Of a DNA stretch of 64,000 nucleotides, positions 36,250-47,644 are shown piece after piece; positions within the stretch are counted from its first letter, which is position 1; each line of letters begins with the position of its first letter. Position numbers and translations under genes: made by a program. The notes beneath the pieces were generated by a model. It saw only the letters and a list, made by a program, of their open reading frames with translations. It searched no databases and was not told the DNA's origin. Source of the DNA: Eonycteris spelaea. Its lineage: Eukaryota > Chordata > Mammalia > Chiroptera > Pteropodidae. The stretch is taken from contig PUFA01000077.1 of NCBI GenBank assembly GCA_003508835.1, positions 2,184,001-2,248,000 of the forward strand. Reading direction: 5' to 3'.

Positions 36250-36390
36250 GATATTTAATTTTCTGAGTCATGGTGTGCTATAAATGAAAATAATAACTCC
36301 CTTATGAGATTATTGGATAATTAAATAGGATAATGTATATAAAGTACTCGGGACAATATTTGGATCAATAAATTGTAGTGTCTCCTATTC
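36250..36390 (+). mobile_element. MIR SINE 3' part
   Basis: 'gaaaataataactcccttat', 'gagattattggataattaaa', 'gtatataaagtactcgggac' match the 3' half of MIR. Confidence 0.65.
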
Positions 36391-36602
36391 TCTACTGCCA
36401 GATCACCTGGATGGTCACTTGGTACCTTGAGTGACAAAATCTTAAGTAACTTCCTCACAATTCATTGGCTTGCCACAGACACCCTGCAACAGGGGTCTCT
36501 GCATGACCCCACCTTAAACTTTAATGAGAAGGCACAGACAACATTCAATAGGAATGAAGGAAGCAGGGGCACAATCACAAGGCAAGGCCAAGCAAATGTG
36601 GA

Positions 36603-37096
36603 CAGCAATCCCGCCTTATCTGCAGGGGATATGTTCCAAGACCCCCAGTGGATGCCTGAAATCATGCATAGTCCTGAACTTTATATATATTGTTTTTTCC
36701 TTACATACATACGTTTTCACTTAAAAGAAGCACTTCATGGCTTCTCTTCGGCATATCCAAACTGCCACCATCACTACTCTTGTGCTTTGGCACCACTGTT
36801 AAATAAAATAAGGGTTACCTGAACACCAGCACTGTGATGCTACAACAGTCGATCTAGTAACTGGGATGGCTACTGAGTGCCTAAGGGCTAGGGAGCCTGT
36901 ATAGGGTGGGGACTGTGGACAAAGGGATGATGGAGAGGGATGGCACAAGATTTTGTCGCACTATTCAGAAGGGCATGCAATTTAAAACTCATAAGTTGTT
37001 TATTTCTAGAAATTTCCATTTAATATTTTTGGACCACAGGTGACCACAGGCAACTGAAACCACAAAAACAAAACAGAGAATAAGGGGGGACTACTG
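36603..37096 (+). mobile_element. Tigger3/4-type pogo MITE, copy B
   Basis: The left end reads 'cagcaatcccgccttatctg' and the right end 'gaataagggggga' plus 'ctactg', giving recognisable inverted repeats. Internal blocks match copies A and C: 'gttccaagacccccagtgga', 'caacagtcgatctagtaact', 'gacaaagggatgatggag'. It is about 494 bp, the usual size of a non-autonomous copy. Confidence 0.9.
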
Positions 37097-37589
37097 TACA
37101 TAAACCCTGTTCTGGGTCTACAACCTGCTCAGCTAGACTCACATGACATCCTCGGGCATGAAGGGTGTCCACCCAGCCCCGGAGTTTTGAGGACAACGGC
37201 CATGGAAGGAAGAAAACATTCTTTATGGGAGATGTTTATTTTCCCATTAATAAAGGGAAATTACTTTGTTGGTTGGGAGCCCAGACTTTAAAATTACTCC
37301 CATGGCTGTATCTAAAACTAATTCAATATTTTAAAACTCGAATTTGTTTGGCATAATAGATTTAAGGATGTCATATCTTGTGACACGATCAGCCATAAAA
37401 TGTTCCATAGGAACAGAATGGGGCATACTGAGGGGAGTGGGAAGAGAAAAATTGTAATCATTTATGTCCAAAAGGGCATAGTAAATGCCTGGGACAAGCC
37501 CAGTTTCAGCGTACAGGAGAAAATTCATCCCAAAGGGGTGGAAGATGTGTATATTATCTGTTGACAGTATAATGTGATTAAAGGGTGGT

Positions 37590-37790
37590 AGGCTTTAGAG
37601 TTGGACAAGCAGATATTGGGACAAATCCAGACTTCTGACCTTTGTTCTCTGGGTAATGTTGGGTAAATTACTCACCTTACTAAACACAGATTTTTCATTT
37701 GTGAAATGGGGATCGTAGTATTAATTTTGTTATGGGGAGCACTTGGCTCAATGCCTCATATGTGATAAGTGTTTAATAAATAATATCGTT
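37590..37790 (+). mobile_element. MIR SINE
   Basis: Forward MIR: 'gggtaaattactcaccttac', 'atttgtgaaatggggatcgt', and the tail 'gataagtgtttaataaataa'. Confidence 0.85.
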
Positions 37791-37814
37791 AGAATTATTT
37801 TGTTGTTGTTCATG

Positions 37815-38030
37815 TGTTAGCAGTTACCATGTGCTGGGTTCTTCAACGTGTTTTTCTATTTTCCTCTAGGATACAACACCCTGCCATGTTATTATTTACA
37901 TTCCCATTTTATAGATGAGAAGATGACCTACATGTCCAATGCCACATGGTTAAGAAAAAGCCAAATTGAAATTGGAACCTAAGTTGGCTGATTTCAAAGC
38001 CCACATTATCTCTACTACCTATACCACTCT
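37815..38030 (-). mobile_element. MIR SINE, inverted partner
   Basis: Reverse MIR: 'agcagttaccatgtgctggg', 'attcccattttatagatgag', 'gaaattggaacctaagttgg'. It lies tail to tail with the MIR at 37590-37790, 25 bp apart. Confidence 0.8.
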
Positions 38031-38034
38031 TTGG

Positions 38035-39180
38035 AAGTAAAAATCCTCATTGATAAGATGCAGGCTATAATCTAAGAAGGCTGTTGACATGTGGAAGAAA
38101 GAGATAACAGAATATCCTGACAGGTGAGTATGTAAAATACAGTGGAAAAAAACATTTCAAAGATCTGGACAAATGGGGTGACAAGGCTGAATTCAGGAAT
38201 ATAAATAGTTGGACCTCAACCCTCAAGGGCTTAAGGTGACAAGGCCAGACTTAGAGCAGAGCTGGCTGAGATAGCAGGGCAGGTGGTGCTGGATTACCTG
38301 GAAGCCCACCGGGGTCCTTATAATCCCTATCCACAGCAAGAAGGATTCAGCTCAGGGAATGGGGTGACGCGAGCTGAGCTGCAGGTAGGATTCAAGTAGA
38401 TCCGGCTCTGGGGAGGGACAGTGGAGAAGCAGGAATTCAGGCATGTCCTGATATTAGCAACCAGTTGATTGGCACTTTTCTTTTTAACTTAGCAGTTTCC
38501 CCGAGATCGTGCAGACAGAGTCTCAAACCTGTCAATTCTAGAGCTCCAGATTTACACATGCATAATGCACTGTCATTCTCCAAGTACAAGACTGCAAAAT
38601 GCAATGTTTCTTTCTCACTGTACCTGTCCACTTTTCCATGACCTTGGGTTTAATGACAACCACTTCTCTAGCCTCTTTAAATTAGCAGGTACCTTCTCCA
38701 CGAGCACTGGCAATTCTGGAAGTTAAGTAATATTCCTTGGCTTATGACTTGCATCTGTGACCTATAACCTCAGGGTCTATACAGACTCAACACATACAGG
38801 GAAGAAGTGAAGTCACTACCCTAACCGTGGCCATGGCAGACATCACTAAGCAGTTTTTTCAATTTGACCTAAAAATCCTTATTACAGTGCCCCAGATGGT
38901 GACTACTAGTGGATTAGATTTTACATATGATAAAACTTATTGACCGGAAAGATCTAATGGCTCACCTTTCAACAAGTCACTGAATTAAAAATAAAGGTAG
39001 TAAAGAAAGTTTTAAATTGACCTCCCTGCTCAGCTGTATAAAGAAATGCCTAAAGTACCTTGCAACAGGTTAAAACAAAGCAAAACAAAAATAAAAGTAA
39101 AAACAAACCAAAAAAAAAAAATGTATTATGTAAGAAGGAATAAGGAGCCCTGGATTCTTTACTAGCTATCTAATTGAATT
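38035..39180. other. No recognised feature
   Basis: No repeat family is assigned. Short open frames only. An A/C-rich low-complexity tract lies at 39068-39122. Confidence 0.4.
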
Positions 39181-39184
39181 TGGC

Positions 39185-39415
39185 TATGTGAGTACCTACT
39201 ATGTGCCAAGCTACACTCCAAGAATTTTACATCTGTCATCTTATTTAATATTCACAATAGATTTTTAAATTATCTTGTTTTACAGGTAAAGAATGGAATA
39301 TTAAAGAGGTTCAATAATTTTTTAAAGGTCCTGCAAGATAATCAGAGATAGCAATAAGATTTAAACCCAGGTCCACTTAACTTTACAGCCAGAGCCCTTA
39401 CCCTTAACATTTATA
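39185..39415 (-). mobile_element. MIR SINE
   Basis: Reverse MIR: 'gagtacctactatgtgccaa', 'catcttatttaatattcaca', 'taagatttaaacccaggtcc'. Confidence 0.88.
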
Positions 39416-39419
39416 CTAG

Positions 39420-39900
39420 ATATATGAAAGCAAAATAAAAACTAAAAGCTATGTTGTCAAACAATAAGTATACCTTAGGATATTCCTAAGGAAGGTGACA
39501 CTCTCTTAAAGCTTCATATGAGTCTTCTATGTTATGGACCAGAGAATAATAAAGAGCCATGGCAATGTAGGACAATTACTTTCCCCCATCTCAGTGGGAC
39601 CAGGATACCAGAAAATTTCCCCTTGGTAAATGTCATTACAGCAGTTGACTAGGAGATGGAAGAAAGATCATATGGGCAAACAGCCCATTGATTCCCTCTG
39701 CTCTGTCAGGTCCACTGAATAATAGAATGTGTCTTCTCTCCACAGCCATGTGCACAGCATGCTCCCACAGCCTCGAAAGATACCCTTGCCATGGGAAGGA
39801 GGTTGAGATACGACAGTCAATGCCAACACATCAGTTATAATGTAGACATGAATCCTAAAGACCTTATCATTCCCAAAGTCTGTGGCTGCCACCCTCTCCC
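39420..39900. other. No recognised feature
   Basis: Unassigned sequence upstream of the tandem duplication. Confidence 0.4.
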
Positions 39901-40075
39901 TTCCTCGACACTTGGGTCATTCCGGGGGGATGGGAGTATAGCCTCAGCCCCAGAGGGACCCATCTCTGCCCAAACAGCAATTTAACCTTCCTTGACACTT
40001 GGGTCATTCCGGGGGGGATGGGAGTATAGCCTCAGCCCCAGAGGGACCCATCTCTGCCCAAACAGCAATTTAACC
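39901..40075. repeat. Near-perfect tandem duplication, 87/88-bp units
   Basis: Unit 1 (39901-39987) starts 'ttcctcgacacttgggtcat' and unit 2 (39988-40075) starts 'ttccttgacacttgggtcat'. Both end 'caaacagcaatttaacc'. They differ only by one C/T change at a CpG and one extra G in a G run. Identity near 98 percent marks a recent event. Confidence 0.97.
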
Positions 40076-40079
40076 TTCC

Positions 40080-40380
40080 AAATCTCTTTCAGTGAGAAAC
40101 ATGTGGTCATCCTAGCATAAGCTCTCTTGACTTCTCTCCGTCTGATTTTCTCTATTATCACCCTCTTTTCCTTCACTGTGATCTCTAAAAAGTATCACCC
40201 TTACTGACCAATGCTACTGCCTCTTTGGGCTCTCCTATGTTTCTCCTGAGACGTTGCTTCTCTGGTTCTCCTCCCCAGCCCCATCTTAAAAAAAAAAAAG
40301 AGAAATAATTCAGGCAGCTAAAGAGCTCCTCTGGCTTGAAAAATATGCTTTCTCTTGAGCCCGCTACTCTACTAAGATTC
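40080..40380. other. No recognised feature
   Basis: Pyrimidine-rich sequence with an A11-12 run near 40288. No element is assigned. Confidence 0.4.
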
Positions 40381-40382
40381 AC

Positions 40383-41527
40383 TGTTTTTACAACAACAGA
40401 ACACTTCTGACAACAAATATGTAGGTTTTTTTCCACACTGACAACCAATTCTCAGTTCATGAACTGGGTGTCCAATAATTCAGTTCAACTCTGACACTAA
40501 CTACCTGGAGGTAGTTAGATCCCCCACAGGTTAAAGGGTTTCATCCCACAAGACTGCCCACACTTCAGATGCCGATCCCAAGTCCAGGCCTCCTCTCCTT
40601 TTGACTGGCTGGTTATAAATCAGGGGTTCCCATACCATACTCCTTGAGCTCAGGAATGTGCTAGAACATCTCACAGCACTCAGAGAAACACTTTACTTAC
40701 TAGCACTGCTTTATTCTAAAAGACATAAATGATATAAATGAAGAGTCAGATGAAGGGGTACAAGATCTCAAGAGCAGGAGCTTCTGTTTCAATGGAGTTT
40801 GGGGTATAGCATGTGGATGTGTTCACCAACCCGGAAGCACTCAGAGTCCCTTTGTGTAGAGTTTTTAGGGAGGTTCCATTTTTGAGGGATGTTTGGTTAA
40901 ATCATTGGCCATTAGGGATTAATTCAGTCTCCAGCCTCTCTTCTCCAGAGGTAAGAAGGTGGGGCCAAATGTGCCAATCCTCTAATCATGTGGTAACCAG
41001 CCCTCAACCTGAAGCTACCTAGGGGCTGACCGAGAGTTACCTCATTAGCTTATACTCCGTTATGGGCTTATTAAGAATAACAGGGCTTATTAAGGATGAC
41101 AAAATACACTCTTCTCACTCCTAACACTTGAGAAATTCCAAGGGTTTAAAAAGTTCTATGCCAGGAACTGCGGAGAAAAACCATATACATGTGACCCTGA
41201 ACAACACATGTTTGAACTCTGTAGGTCCACTTATCTGTGGATTTTTTTCAATCAATACTGTAAATGTATTTTCTCTTCCTTATGATTTTCTTAATAACAT
41301 TTTCTTTTCTCTAGCTTACTTTATTATAGGAATACAGTGTATAATACATATAACACACAAAATATGTGTTAATTGACTGTTATCGGTCAATTAAGCTTCG
41401 GGTCAACAGAAGGCTGTTAGTAGTTAAGTTTTGGGGGAGTCAAAGTCATATGCATATTTTTGACGGCACGGAGGGGTGGGAGCGGTTTTGTTTAAAGGTC
41501 AACTCTATATATTACATAACGATATCA
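40383..41527 (-). mobile_element. Solo LTR of the same ERV-type family, copy 2
   Basis: It shares the full block order of copy 1, including 'ttctgacac', 'cacaagactgcccacacttc', 'tcaccaacccggaagcactc', 'tctccagaggtaagaa' and 'gagaaattccaagggttt'. On the minus strand it shows AATAAA (complement at about 40710-40716) and a TAAAAA-type TATA box (complement at about 40862-40868). A Tigger2-like element splits it at 41188-41505; the LTR end resumes as 'tattacataacgatatca'. Confidence 0.75.
41188..41505. mobile_element. Tigger2-derived pogo MITE (MER28-like)
   Basis: The left end 'catgtgaccctgaacaacac' and right end 'aaaggtcaactc' are the inverted repeats. The middle matches closely: 'gtccacttatctgtggattt', 'tccttatgattttcttaata', 'tactttattataggaataca'. 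A TA target duplication is visible at 41186-41187 and 41506-41507. It is 318 bp and has no transposase. Confidence 0.92.
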
Positions 41528-42615
41528 TACCTAGTATCCTGATTTCTTTCCTCTCCCCAACAAAATTCTCGCAAGAGTGTTTGTTCCCACCAGTCTCTGC
41601 TTACTCACCAGCCCCCTACTACCCTCTCTGATATCACCTCTGTCACCATAACTTCAAGAGAAATGCCTTGTTGGTCATTCATATGAATGTGTGGATCAGA
41701 CTGAACAACGAAGAATTGTTTATAAGTGACACGACCTTGAAAAGAGCAGGAATGGACCTGGCTAGAACGTCATTGGAGTGCTCTGTACGGCTAGCCCCCT
41801 GTCTTCTTTCTGCAGCTGTGTGCCAACAGAGATCCTGGGCTGTAGACCATTCTGGCCTCACATTTTTTGTGTTCACCAGCTTGTTGAGAAAGCTCTAGAG
41901 AAAGAACAAACTTGGCATGCCTTGAGTCATTCAGCCACCTCTTGACCCATTCACCGTGACAAGGGGATGCTCAGCCTAGGTTCCTGGGTCTACAAAGCTG
42001 GCCGGAGTAGCTGGTATTAGAAGAAACGAGAGAACCACATTCACGGCTGCTGGGAAGATCATGAACTGAGCAGTGACTATGATTTGTGTCTACTAAGCTT
42101 ATATGTCATGCTGAGAACTACACAGAATAAAATAGATGGCGAAATCAAAGTCATTAGCAAAATTACACAGTCATAATGCGGAGTAGAAATATTAAGATAG
42201 ACTTGCATTTCAAGCCAAATATGTATTTAATACCGTGGATCAAGCGGGCCTCGTGAGTGGGTGGTGGGTGCCTGAGCTGTATGTTTTGAAGGTACGCCCA
42301 GTTAGGTTAGGTGTCTCTGAACAGTAACCCCACCCACATTTTGCCACTGGAAAGCTCTTTCAGTTGCAGAATCTCTCAGTTCAAGCCTAGCCCCTAGGAG
42401 AGGGCCCCACATTTCCAAGTTAACACCACCGGAAGGGCTAGTTAGCAAATAACTCTGAACAAAAAGACCCTCCAGCACCAGCACCAGAAAACTACTGGGA
42501 ATTTGGGGCCAGTGGGAGGGAGGATGAGGAGCTGCTGGGGCAAGAAGCCGTCCACAGCTTGAATTTAGCGCACAGGAATATCATACGGCAGGACAGGCTT
42601 CGCAGTTCTCTAACA
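41528..42615. other. No recognised feature
   Basis: About 1.1 kb without an assigned repeat. Short open frames have no recognisable content. Confidence 0.4.
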
Positions 42616-42619
42616 TCCC

Positions 42620-42970
42620 AACCAACAGCAAAGTGGGGCTGAGAAAGATTTGTTGAGGGATTGCCATGTGCCAGGTGTGCTAAATACAGGCATACCTTAT
42701 GCTTTGCTTTATTGCGTTTCACAGATGTTGCTTTTTTTTTTTTCCTTCCCCAAATTGAAGGCAAGACCCACCACCAGCAGAAGGATTACAGCTCTCTATG
42801 TTGCGGAGATTTGGACCCAAGCCACAATATCTCTGAGGTATGCCTGTACTCCCGGGATTCAATTCAACCCCATTTTATACATGAGAAAACTGAGCCTCAA
42901 AAAGCGTAAAGAATCTCCCCAAGTTTACAAAGCCAGAGGGCGACAAGTTGGGGATTTTTCACCCAGGCCT
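42620..42970 (-). mobile_element. MIR SINE split by a Tigger1 MITE
   Basis: The left half carries 'gattgccatgtgccaggtgt'. The right half carries 'accccattttatacatgaga' and 'aaactgagcctcaaaaagcg' plus 'cccaagtttacaaagccaga'. The halves join in MIR order once the Tigger1-derived element at 42687-42846 is removed. Confidence 0.85.
42687..42846 (-). mobile_element. Tigger1-derived pogo MITE, 160 bp
   Basis: Terminal inverted repeats are almost intact: 'caggcatacctt' at the left and 'aggtatgcctg' at the right, flanked by TA at 42685-42686 and 42847-42848. Internal landmarks are 'tttattgcgtttcacagatg' and 'caagccacaatatctctg'. A T run of about 11 lies at 42729-42741. Confidence 0.93.
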
Positions 42971-43024
42971 ATCTGCCGGGCTCCAAAGTGCTGAAGATGA
43001 TCAGTTCATAAATAGAAAACTTTG

Positions 43025-43179
43025 CGTCAGAAACTAGGTTAGTTGACGTCCGGGTTAGAGCTCTTTCTACGGAGTACACCACCCTACTTGTGAGCGCCGT
43101 AACGTTGAACAAAACATTTTTCAAGAGCGACATTCTTTTCTTCTCTTTACAGCGTAGTGTGAAAGGCAAGAGGTGGGCG
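43025..43179. other. CpG cluster in AT-rich surroundings
   Basis: Ten CpGs in about 155 bp (43025, 43047, 43051, 43070, 43095, 43098, 43103, 43128, 43153, 43178). A pyrimidine tract ending 'ctctttacag' at 43143-43152 looks like a splice acceptor, but no open frame or donor supports an exon. It is not part of a repeat I recognise. Confidence 0.5.
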
Positions 43180-43300
43180 ATTTTCCCCTACTTAACAGCT
43201 AAAGAGTCTGAGGCTCTGAAAGAATAAACTCAGTCCAGTAAGGATGTTATTCTAAAACCAGCATGGCTGGGACCTCCAGGAAGTCCTTACTTTGACTTCT
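43175..43300 (-). mobile_element. MIR SINE fragment
   Basis: 'gattttcccctacttaacag', 'aaagagtctgaggctctgaa' and 'ccagcatggctgggacc' match the reverse MIR core. Confidence 0.65.
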
Positions 43301-43307
43301 AGGACAG

Positions 43308-43934
43308 CAGTTCCCCCTTATTAGAGGAGGACTATGTTCCGAGACCCCAGTGGGTGCCTGAAACCATGGATAGGCTGACCCTATAGCTATTATGTTTTTC
43401 CCTAAACATATATACCTATAATAAAGTTGAATTTATCAATTGAGGAATTTCACAGATAGAAGATTCATTCTTACCATAGATTTTAGCCGCCACAGCACAC
43501 GATTTTTTTTTTTTTTCCTTTTCTTATTACGTCTGATGGAAAGGAAGCACCTTACGGCTTCTCTTTTGGCATACCCGAACGGCGGCATTACCACTCTTGC
43601 ACTTGGGGGACATTAGCAAATAAAATCAAGGTTACTTCACCACAGGCAGGAGGACACCTCGGCGGTCGATCCGATAACCACGCGGGCTAGGAAGTGAGTA
43701 ATGGGCCGGGAGCGTGCATGGCGCATGGCGACCAGCCGCCTGCCTAAGGGAGGAGTCACGTCCAGGGCGGGCGGAGCAGACATCGCGAGATTTCATCGCC
43801 TACTCAGAATGGAGTGCAATTTAAAACTTAGGCCTTATTTCTGGAAATTTCCATTTAATATTTTCAGACCGCGGTTTGCCAAGGGTAACTGAAACCACAG
43901 AAACAAGGAAAGTGCAGACAAAGGGGGACTACCG
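43308..43934 (+). mobile_element. Tigger3/4-type pogo MITE, copy C
   Basis: It runs from 'cagttccccctta' to 'aagggggactaccg'. Internal blocks: 'ggactatgttccgagacccc', 'cggcggtcgatccgataacc', 'gacatcgcgagatttcatcg', 'gaccgcggtttgcc'. At 627 bp it is longer than copies A and B, and it keeps many CpGs they have lost. A T13-14 run lies at 43503-43516. No transposase frame. Confidence 0.9.
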
Positions 43935-43939
43935 TAATC

Positions 43940-44689
43940 ACACTCCCGGAATTCAGCTGTTTCTAGAACCAGCACCAGGTGGGCTGCGTTCTAGAGAACT
44001 CATCCCCCACCCCCCAATTCCCCGTGACTGTTTTATATTCCGAGCCCTGCCCTTGTTTTCAGTCTCTCATAAAGGAGAGGAGTTACATTAGAATTGAGTG
44101 ACTCTGTCTGCCTCTTTCCTCATGTCAGACTGTATTTTTACATTATCCAGTATATTGAAAGCCATACATTATACGTACTTGCATTATGGAAACTCACTTA
44201 AAATTCTGTTTAGCGCACATTTGCAGAACTTTTGCTGATTCCGTAATGCCACATTTACCAGCCAGGTGTAAATCAGCATTTTGCTGTGAGGACTACTTTA
44301 GGGCTGGCCGACCAGACAAGGTCCATTGTATACTTTCTCAAGGTTCAAGTCATCTCTCAGCCTCTTCATTTGAGCAGGTGAAGGAGGGAGAATGGAACCC
44401 ACAAGAGAGTAACTTGAGCCTGTGAGACTCTTGGCCGTGAGCTCACACTTTGAGGAGAAGGTGGAGACCTCTTATTCTCTGGTGGTAACAACATCTCCCA
44501 CAGAATAACCACGACAATAGTAACATTATCAATACCCAGGGCCAGCTTCCTGGGGGTTCAACCTGTGCAATTGAAAAGGATCCAGTTCTGAGAAGGGCCC
44601 CACGCTTGGTTTAATGCTCTGCTGCCACCATCTTGATATTCTTAATAATTTTCTAACAAGGGGCCATGCATTTTCATTGTGCCCCCTGA
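43940..44689. other. No recognised feature
   Basis: No repeat or coding signal is assigned. Confidence 0.4.
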
Positions 44690-45150
44690 GCCCCACAACT
44701 TATACAGCCAGTTTTATTAAGAACTACCATGTAGTAGGTATTTTTCCAAGTCAGTTATTGAGCTAATATTTTTCTTGCATTATTTAATTTAATCATTATA
44801 ATATTCAGTTATGCAATAAATATTAAGGCTCCCTTTAGGTGCCTGGCACTGTACAAAGCCCCAAGAAAACCAGAATAAAACCATCATGGAACTTACATGC
44901 AAAACAGTATAGACATAAGTAATTTCAAGTTGTAATAACTGATCGCAGAGAAAAATGTAATAAAGGATGGAGCTAATTATAATAGGAAAGATCCATGAGA
45001 GCCTAAAAAGTAAGAACTCTCGCTTCCATTTTATAGATGAGAAAATTGAATCTCTGAATGAATAGGTGACTGAGCCAAGGTCAGAGAGTCAAATAATAGC
45101 AGACCAAGCTTTGAAGTTCAAGTCTATCTGATTCAGAGGCCAGCATTCTA
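44690..45150 (-). mobile_element. MIR SINE interrupted by an L2 3' fragment
   Basis: MIR-like ends lie at 44700-44815 ('gaactaccatgtagtaggta') and 45010-45150 ('cattttatagatgagaaaat', 'ccaaggtcagagagtcaaat'). Between them, 44815-44970 reads as reverse L2 ('gtgcctggcactgtacaaag', 'atcatggaacttacatgcaa'). Either nesting or adjacent fragments could explain this. Confidence 0.65.
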
Positions 45151-45154
45151 GGAC

Positions 45155-46049
45155 AAAGCTCGAACTCTAACAGGCTTGGAAATCATGGTTTATGTATTAA
45201 ACCATAGATTCTGATTCAGTAGCTTTGAGGTCACACTGATCCTGCTGAGCCCAGAACCACATTCTGAGCACGAGGCCACCCACACCTGTGCTGGGGGGAC
45301 ATGCTTGGGGAGGGGGCGTGATGCCAGGCAGCCTCTTGCCACTGAAACCCAGAAGCCCAGCTCTCATTGTGGGAAGTACGATGGGACTGGGCGCCTATAG
45401 CAAAGCCGGAACTCAGAGGCCACAAGTCCTCAGAGATGTCAGGAACTGCCTAAACATGGGGGAAAGAATTAAAAGATCACCGTAACAGTTTCTGACCAAG
45501 AACTTGGAAGGAGGAAAGAATAGACCAACAAGAAAAGGGGCTTCTTCTTCCTCTAGAGATTCTTCCCTGATCCCAAAGCCTAGGTTTCTCACCTCAAGTG
45601 TTAAGAAATGTTTCTTTCTTAACACGTCACAGGTATGTCCAACACCAACCTCTGCCACTGTACCTGAAACACATCTTCTTTTGCAAAGTTCCCTATGAAG
45701 ATAGAGCCTAGCCAGCTAACATTTTCCCCATATTCAAGTTAGTTTCAAGTCTTATTTGGATTTCTAAGTTCCAATTTAAATACTCTCATTTATTTTTGTC
45801 CTTATAAGAGTATGGGAATCATTTTTAAAAATCACTATATAACCTTTTTTTCTGATTCTTCTATGGTTTTTATGAGCCATATGACATTATAATATCTGAC
45901 TAATTCATAGCAAAAATAACCATCTCCCAGCCCTCATAGAACAGATTTCTTGTATACCCCCACAATGTATTAAACGTATGGTCAGCTATAAATGCCAGGT
46001 CTTTTTCTACTGTATATGCATGTGTTAAGTTTCTCTGTTCTAATTACTG
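45155..46049. other. Mostly unassigned; possible hAT trace
   Basis: Around 45190-45235, 'tagattctgattcagtagct' resembles a common hAT MITE. The rest is unassigned. Confidence 0.35.
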
Positions 46050-46120
46050 AAACCATGGTGATTAACACAGTAACTGGCACATCGCAGGTAATTAATATCT
46101 GTCAAATGAATGTACAAACA
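46050..46120 (+). mobile_element. L2 LINE extreme 3' end
   Basis: 'aacacagtaactggcacatc', 'gcaggtaattaatatctgtc', 'aaatgaatg' fit the L2 terminus. Confidence 0.55.
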
Positions 46121-46344
46121 ACCTTGAACTAGTTTCTGCTGAACTATAACCTGTATTTAAAGAGTATTCCTGTCTCTCAGATTATTAGGAACCTCCCTGA
46201 AGGGGGAAATGACTTCACTTAGAGAAAAAATATGAATGTAGAGTAAGCTGGTGGCATCGAATAAATGTTTTTCATGAGTAGCAGTTGACTAAAGTGTAAA
46301 ATCTGTAATTTTTGAGAAGATATAGAGAAAAGAGACCCTGGGAA

Positions 46345-46520
46345 AGGGCTCTAGACTAGGAATCAGGCAGCCAAGCTTCTAGCCTTGGCCTTACCCCCAA
46401 CAAGCTGTGTGACCTTGGGGAATTCATTCGACCTCTCTGGGCTTTAGTGATCTTAGCCAAAAATGACAGCGTGGAAGTAGATGATCTCTAAGGATCTGTT
46501 TAGCCCTAACAATCTGCGAG
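46345..46520 (+). mobile_element. MIR-type SINE (MIRb/MIR3-like)
   Basis: 'gactaggaatcaggcagcca', 'gctgtgtgaccttggggaat', 'cattcgacctctctgggctt', with the 3' end 'atgatctctaaggatctgtt'. The tail is the variant with 'ctctaaggtccc'. Confidence 0.82.
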
Positions 46521-47434
46521 TCCATATGAACACTTGGATCGACATTTTGAAAATAGAAACCAGTGCCAAAAGGGACAGATTTGTACAGAAATGTAAAAGT
46601 ATTAGTCAGAGCGGCTCCTTGGACAAAAATGGCTCTTGCTCTCTACTCTGGAGTCATAATTCTTACCTGGTGGTTATGGCCATGGTCTTTGTGAACACCA
46701 CTTCCTATTTGACCAGTTTTTGTTCTTCAGACGTGTCTAGACATGTGCTGTGTCCTATTACATCATTCAGCTCAGCCTTTGCCCACGCTGGGCCGGAGAG
46801 TTCACAGTTCTCCTAGTGGTACATCCAATCTGTCCTCACAACTCCCACTGATTTCCTGCACTCATCACTGGATCAGGCCCATTTAACCAGCACAACCATC
46901 TGACCTAAAGATGGGTAATTAAACACCCTGCAGATTTCAACTCTATTCTCCAGGATACTGTCTCCCTGAATCCCAGCTCTCCCTCTCCCATCCTTCAGAT
47001 TAATTCCCCCCTCTTCCCTGGAAAACATCTCCTTCATTTGTACCTGGGCTGTGGTGGGGAGATTTGGGCTCCAAAAGAACAACTCGGCAACATCGGTCAG
47101 CCTTCATTTGCCTCTGCTCCTGTCTGCCCGCCCTCTATCGGGAGCCCATTTTGCCAAAAGATTTTGTTTTTGCCTGTTTCTAGTCCAATACACAGCTTCC
47201 CACAGGTACCTAATGTGCCATCTGCATTTTAGAGAATATCATCCGTGCATTCAGCCTGAATCAAGGGCTTTTCTCTCAGCATCTGGAATTTGTAGGTCTA
47301 CTGAGGGTATTGGCAGAGCAAAGCGTGTGAGGAAACAAAACAGCTTCTCTGAAATGGGATAATTTAAGGACAGAGGCCAAGGAGCTTTGGAGTAAGCAAA
47401 GGAGAAAATGCTGGCTATGATTAAGTAAAGGGAG
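46521..47434. other. No recognised feature
   Basis: No repeat or gene is assigned. Short open frames only. Confidence 0.4.
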
Positions 47435-47527
47435 GCAAATTAACATGGATTGTGGATCTTCTCTGTGCCTAGCAATGCGCTGAATGCTTTTAATAATGTC
47501 ATCTAATTATCTCAATGACTATGTAGT

Positions 47528-47644
47528 GCAGGAAAATTTTGGAGATATTGCAGGTTCAGTTCCAGACCACTGCAATAAAGTGAGCCTCACAATCAAGCGA
47601 GTCACAATCCTCTTGCTTTACAAAGTTTTTACAAAACTTTGCAT

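Noticed and set aside
36427..36822. 131-codon plus-strand open frame
   Set aside because: Its second half lies in Tigger copy B; chance frame in repeat DNA.
42650..42994. 114-codon plus-strand open frame
   Set aside because: It reads through a MIR and a Tigger1 MITE.
46481..46816. 111-codon plus-strand open frame in mostly unassigned DNA
   Set aside because: It starts in a MIR and shows no domain, conserved motif or splice context.
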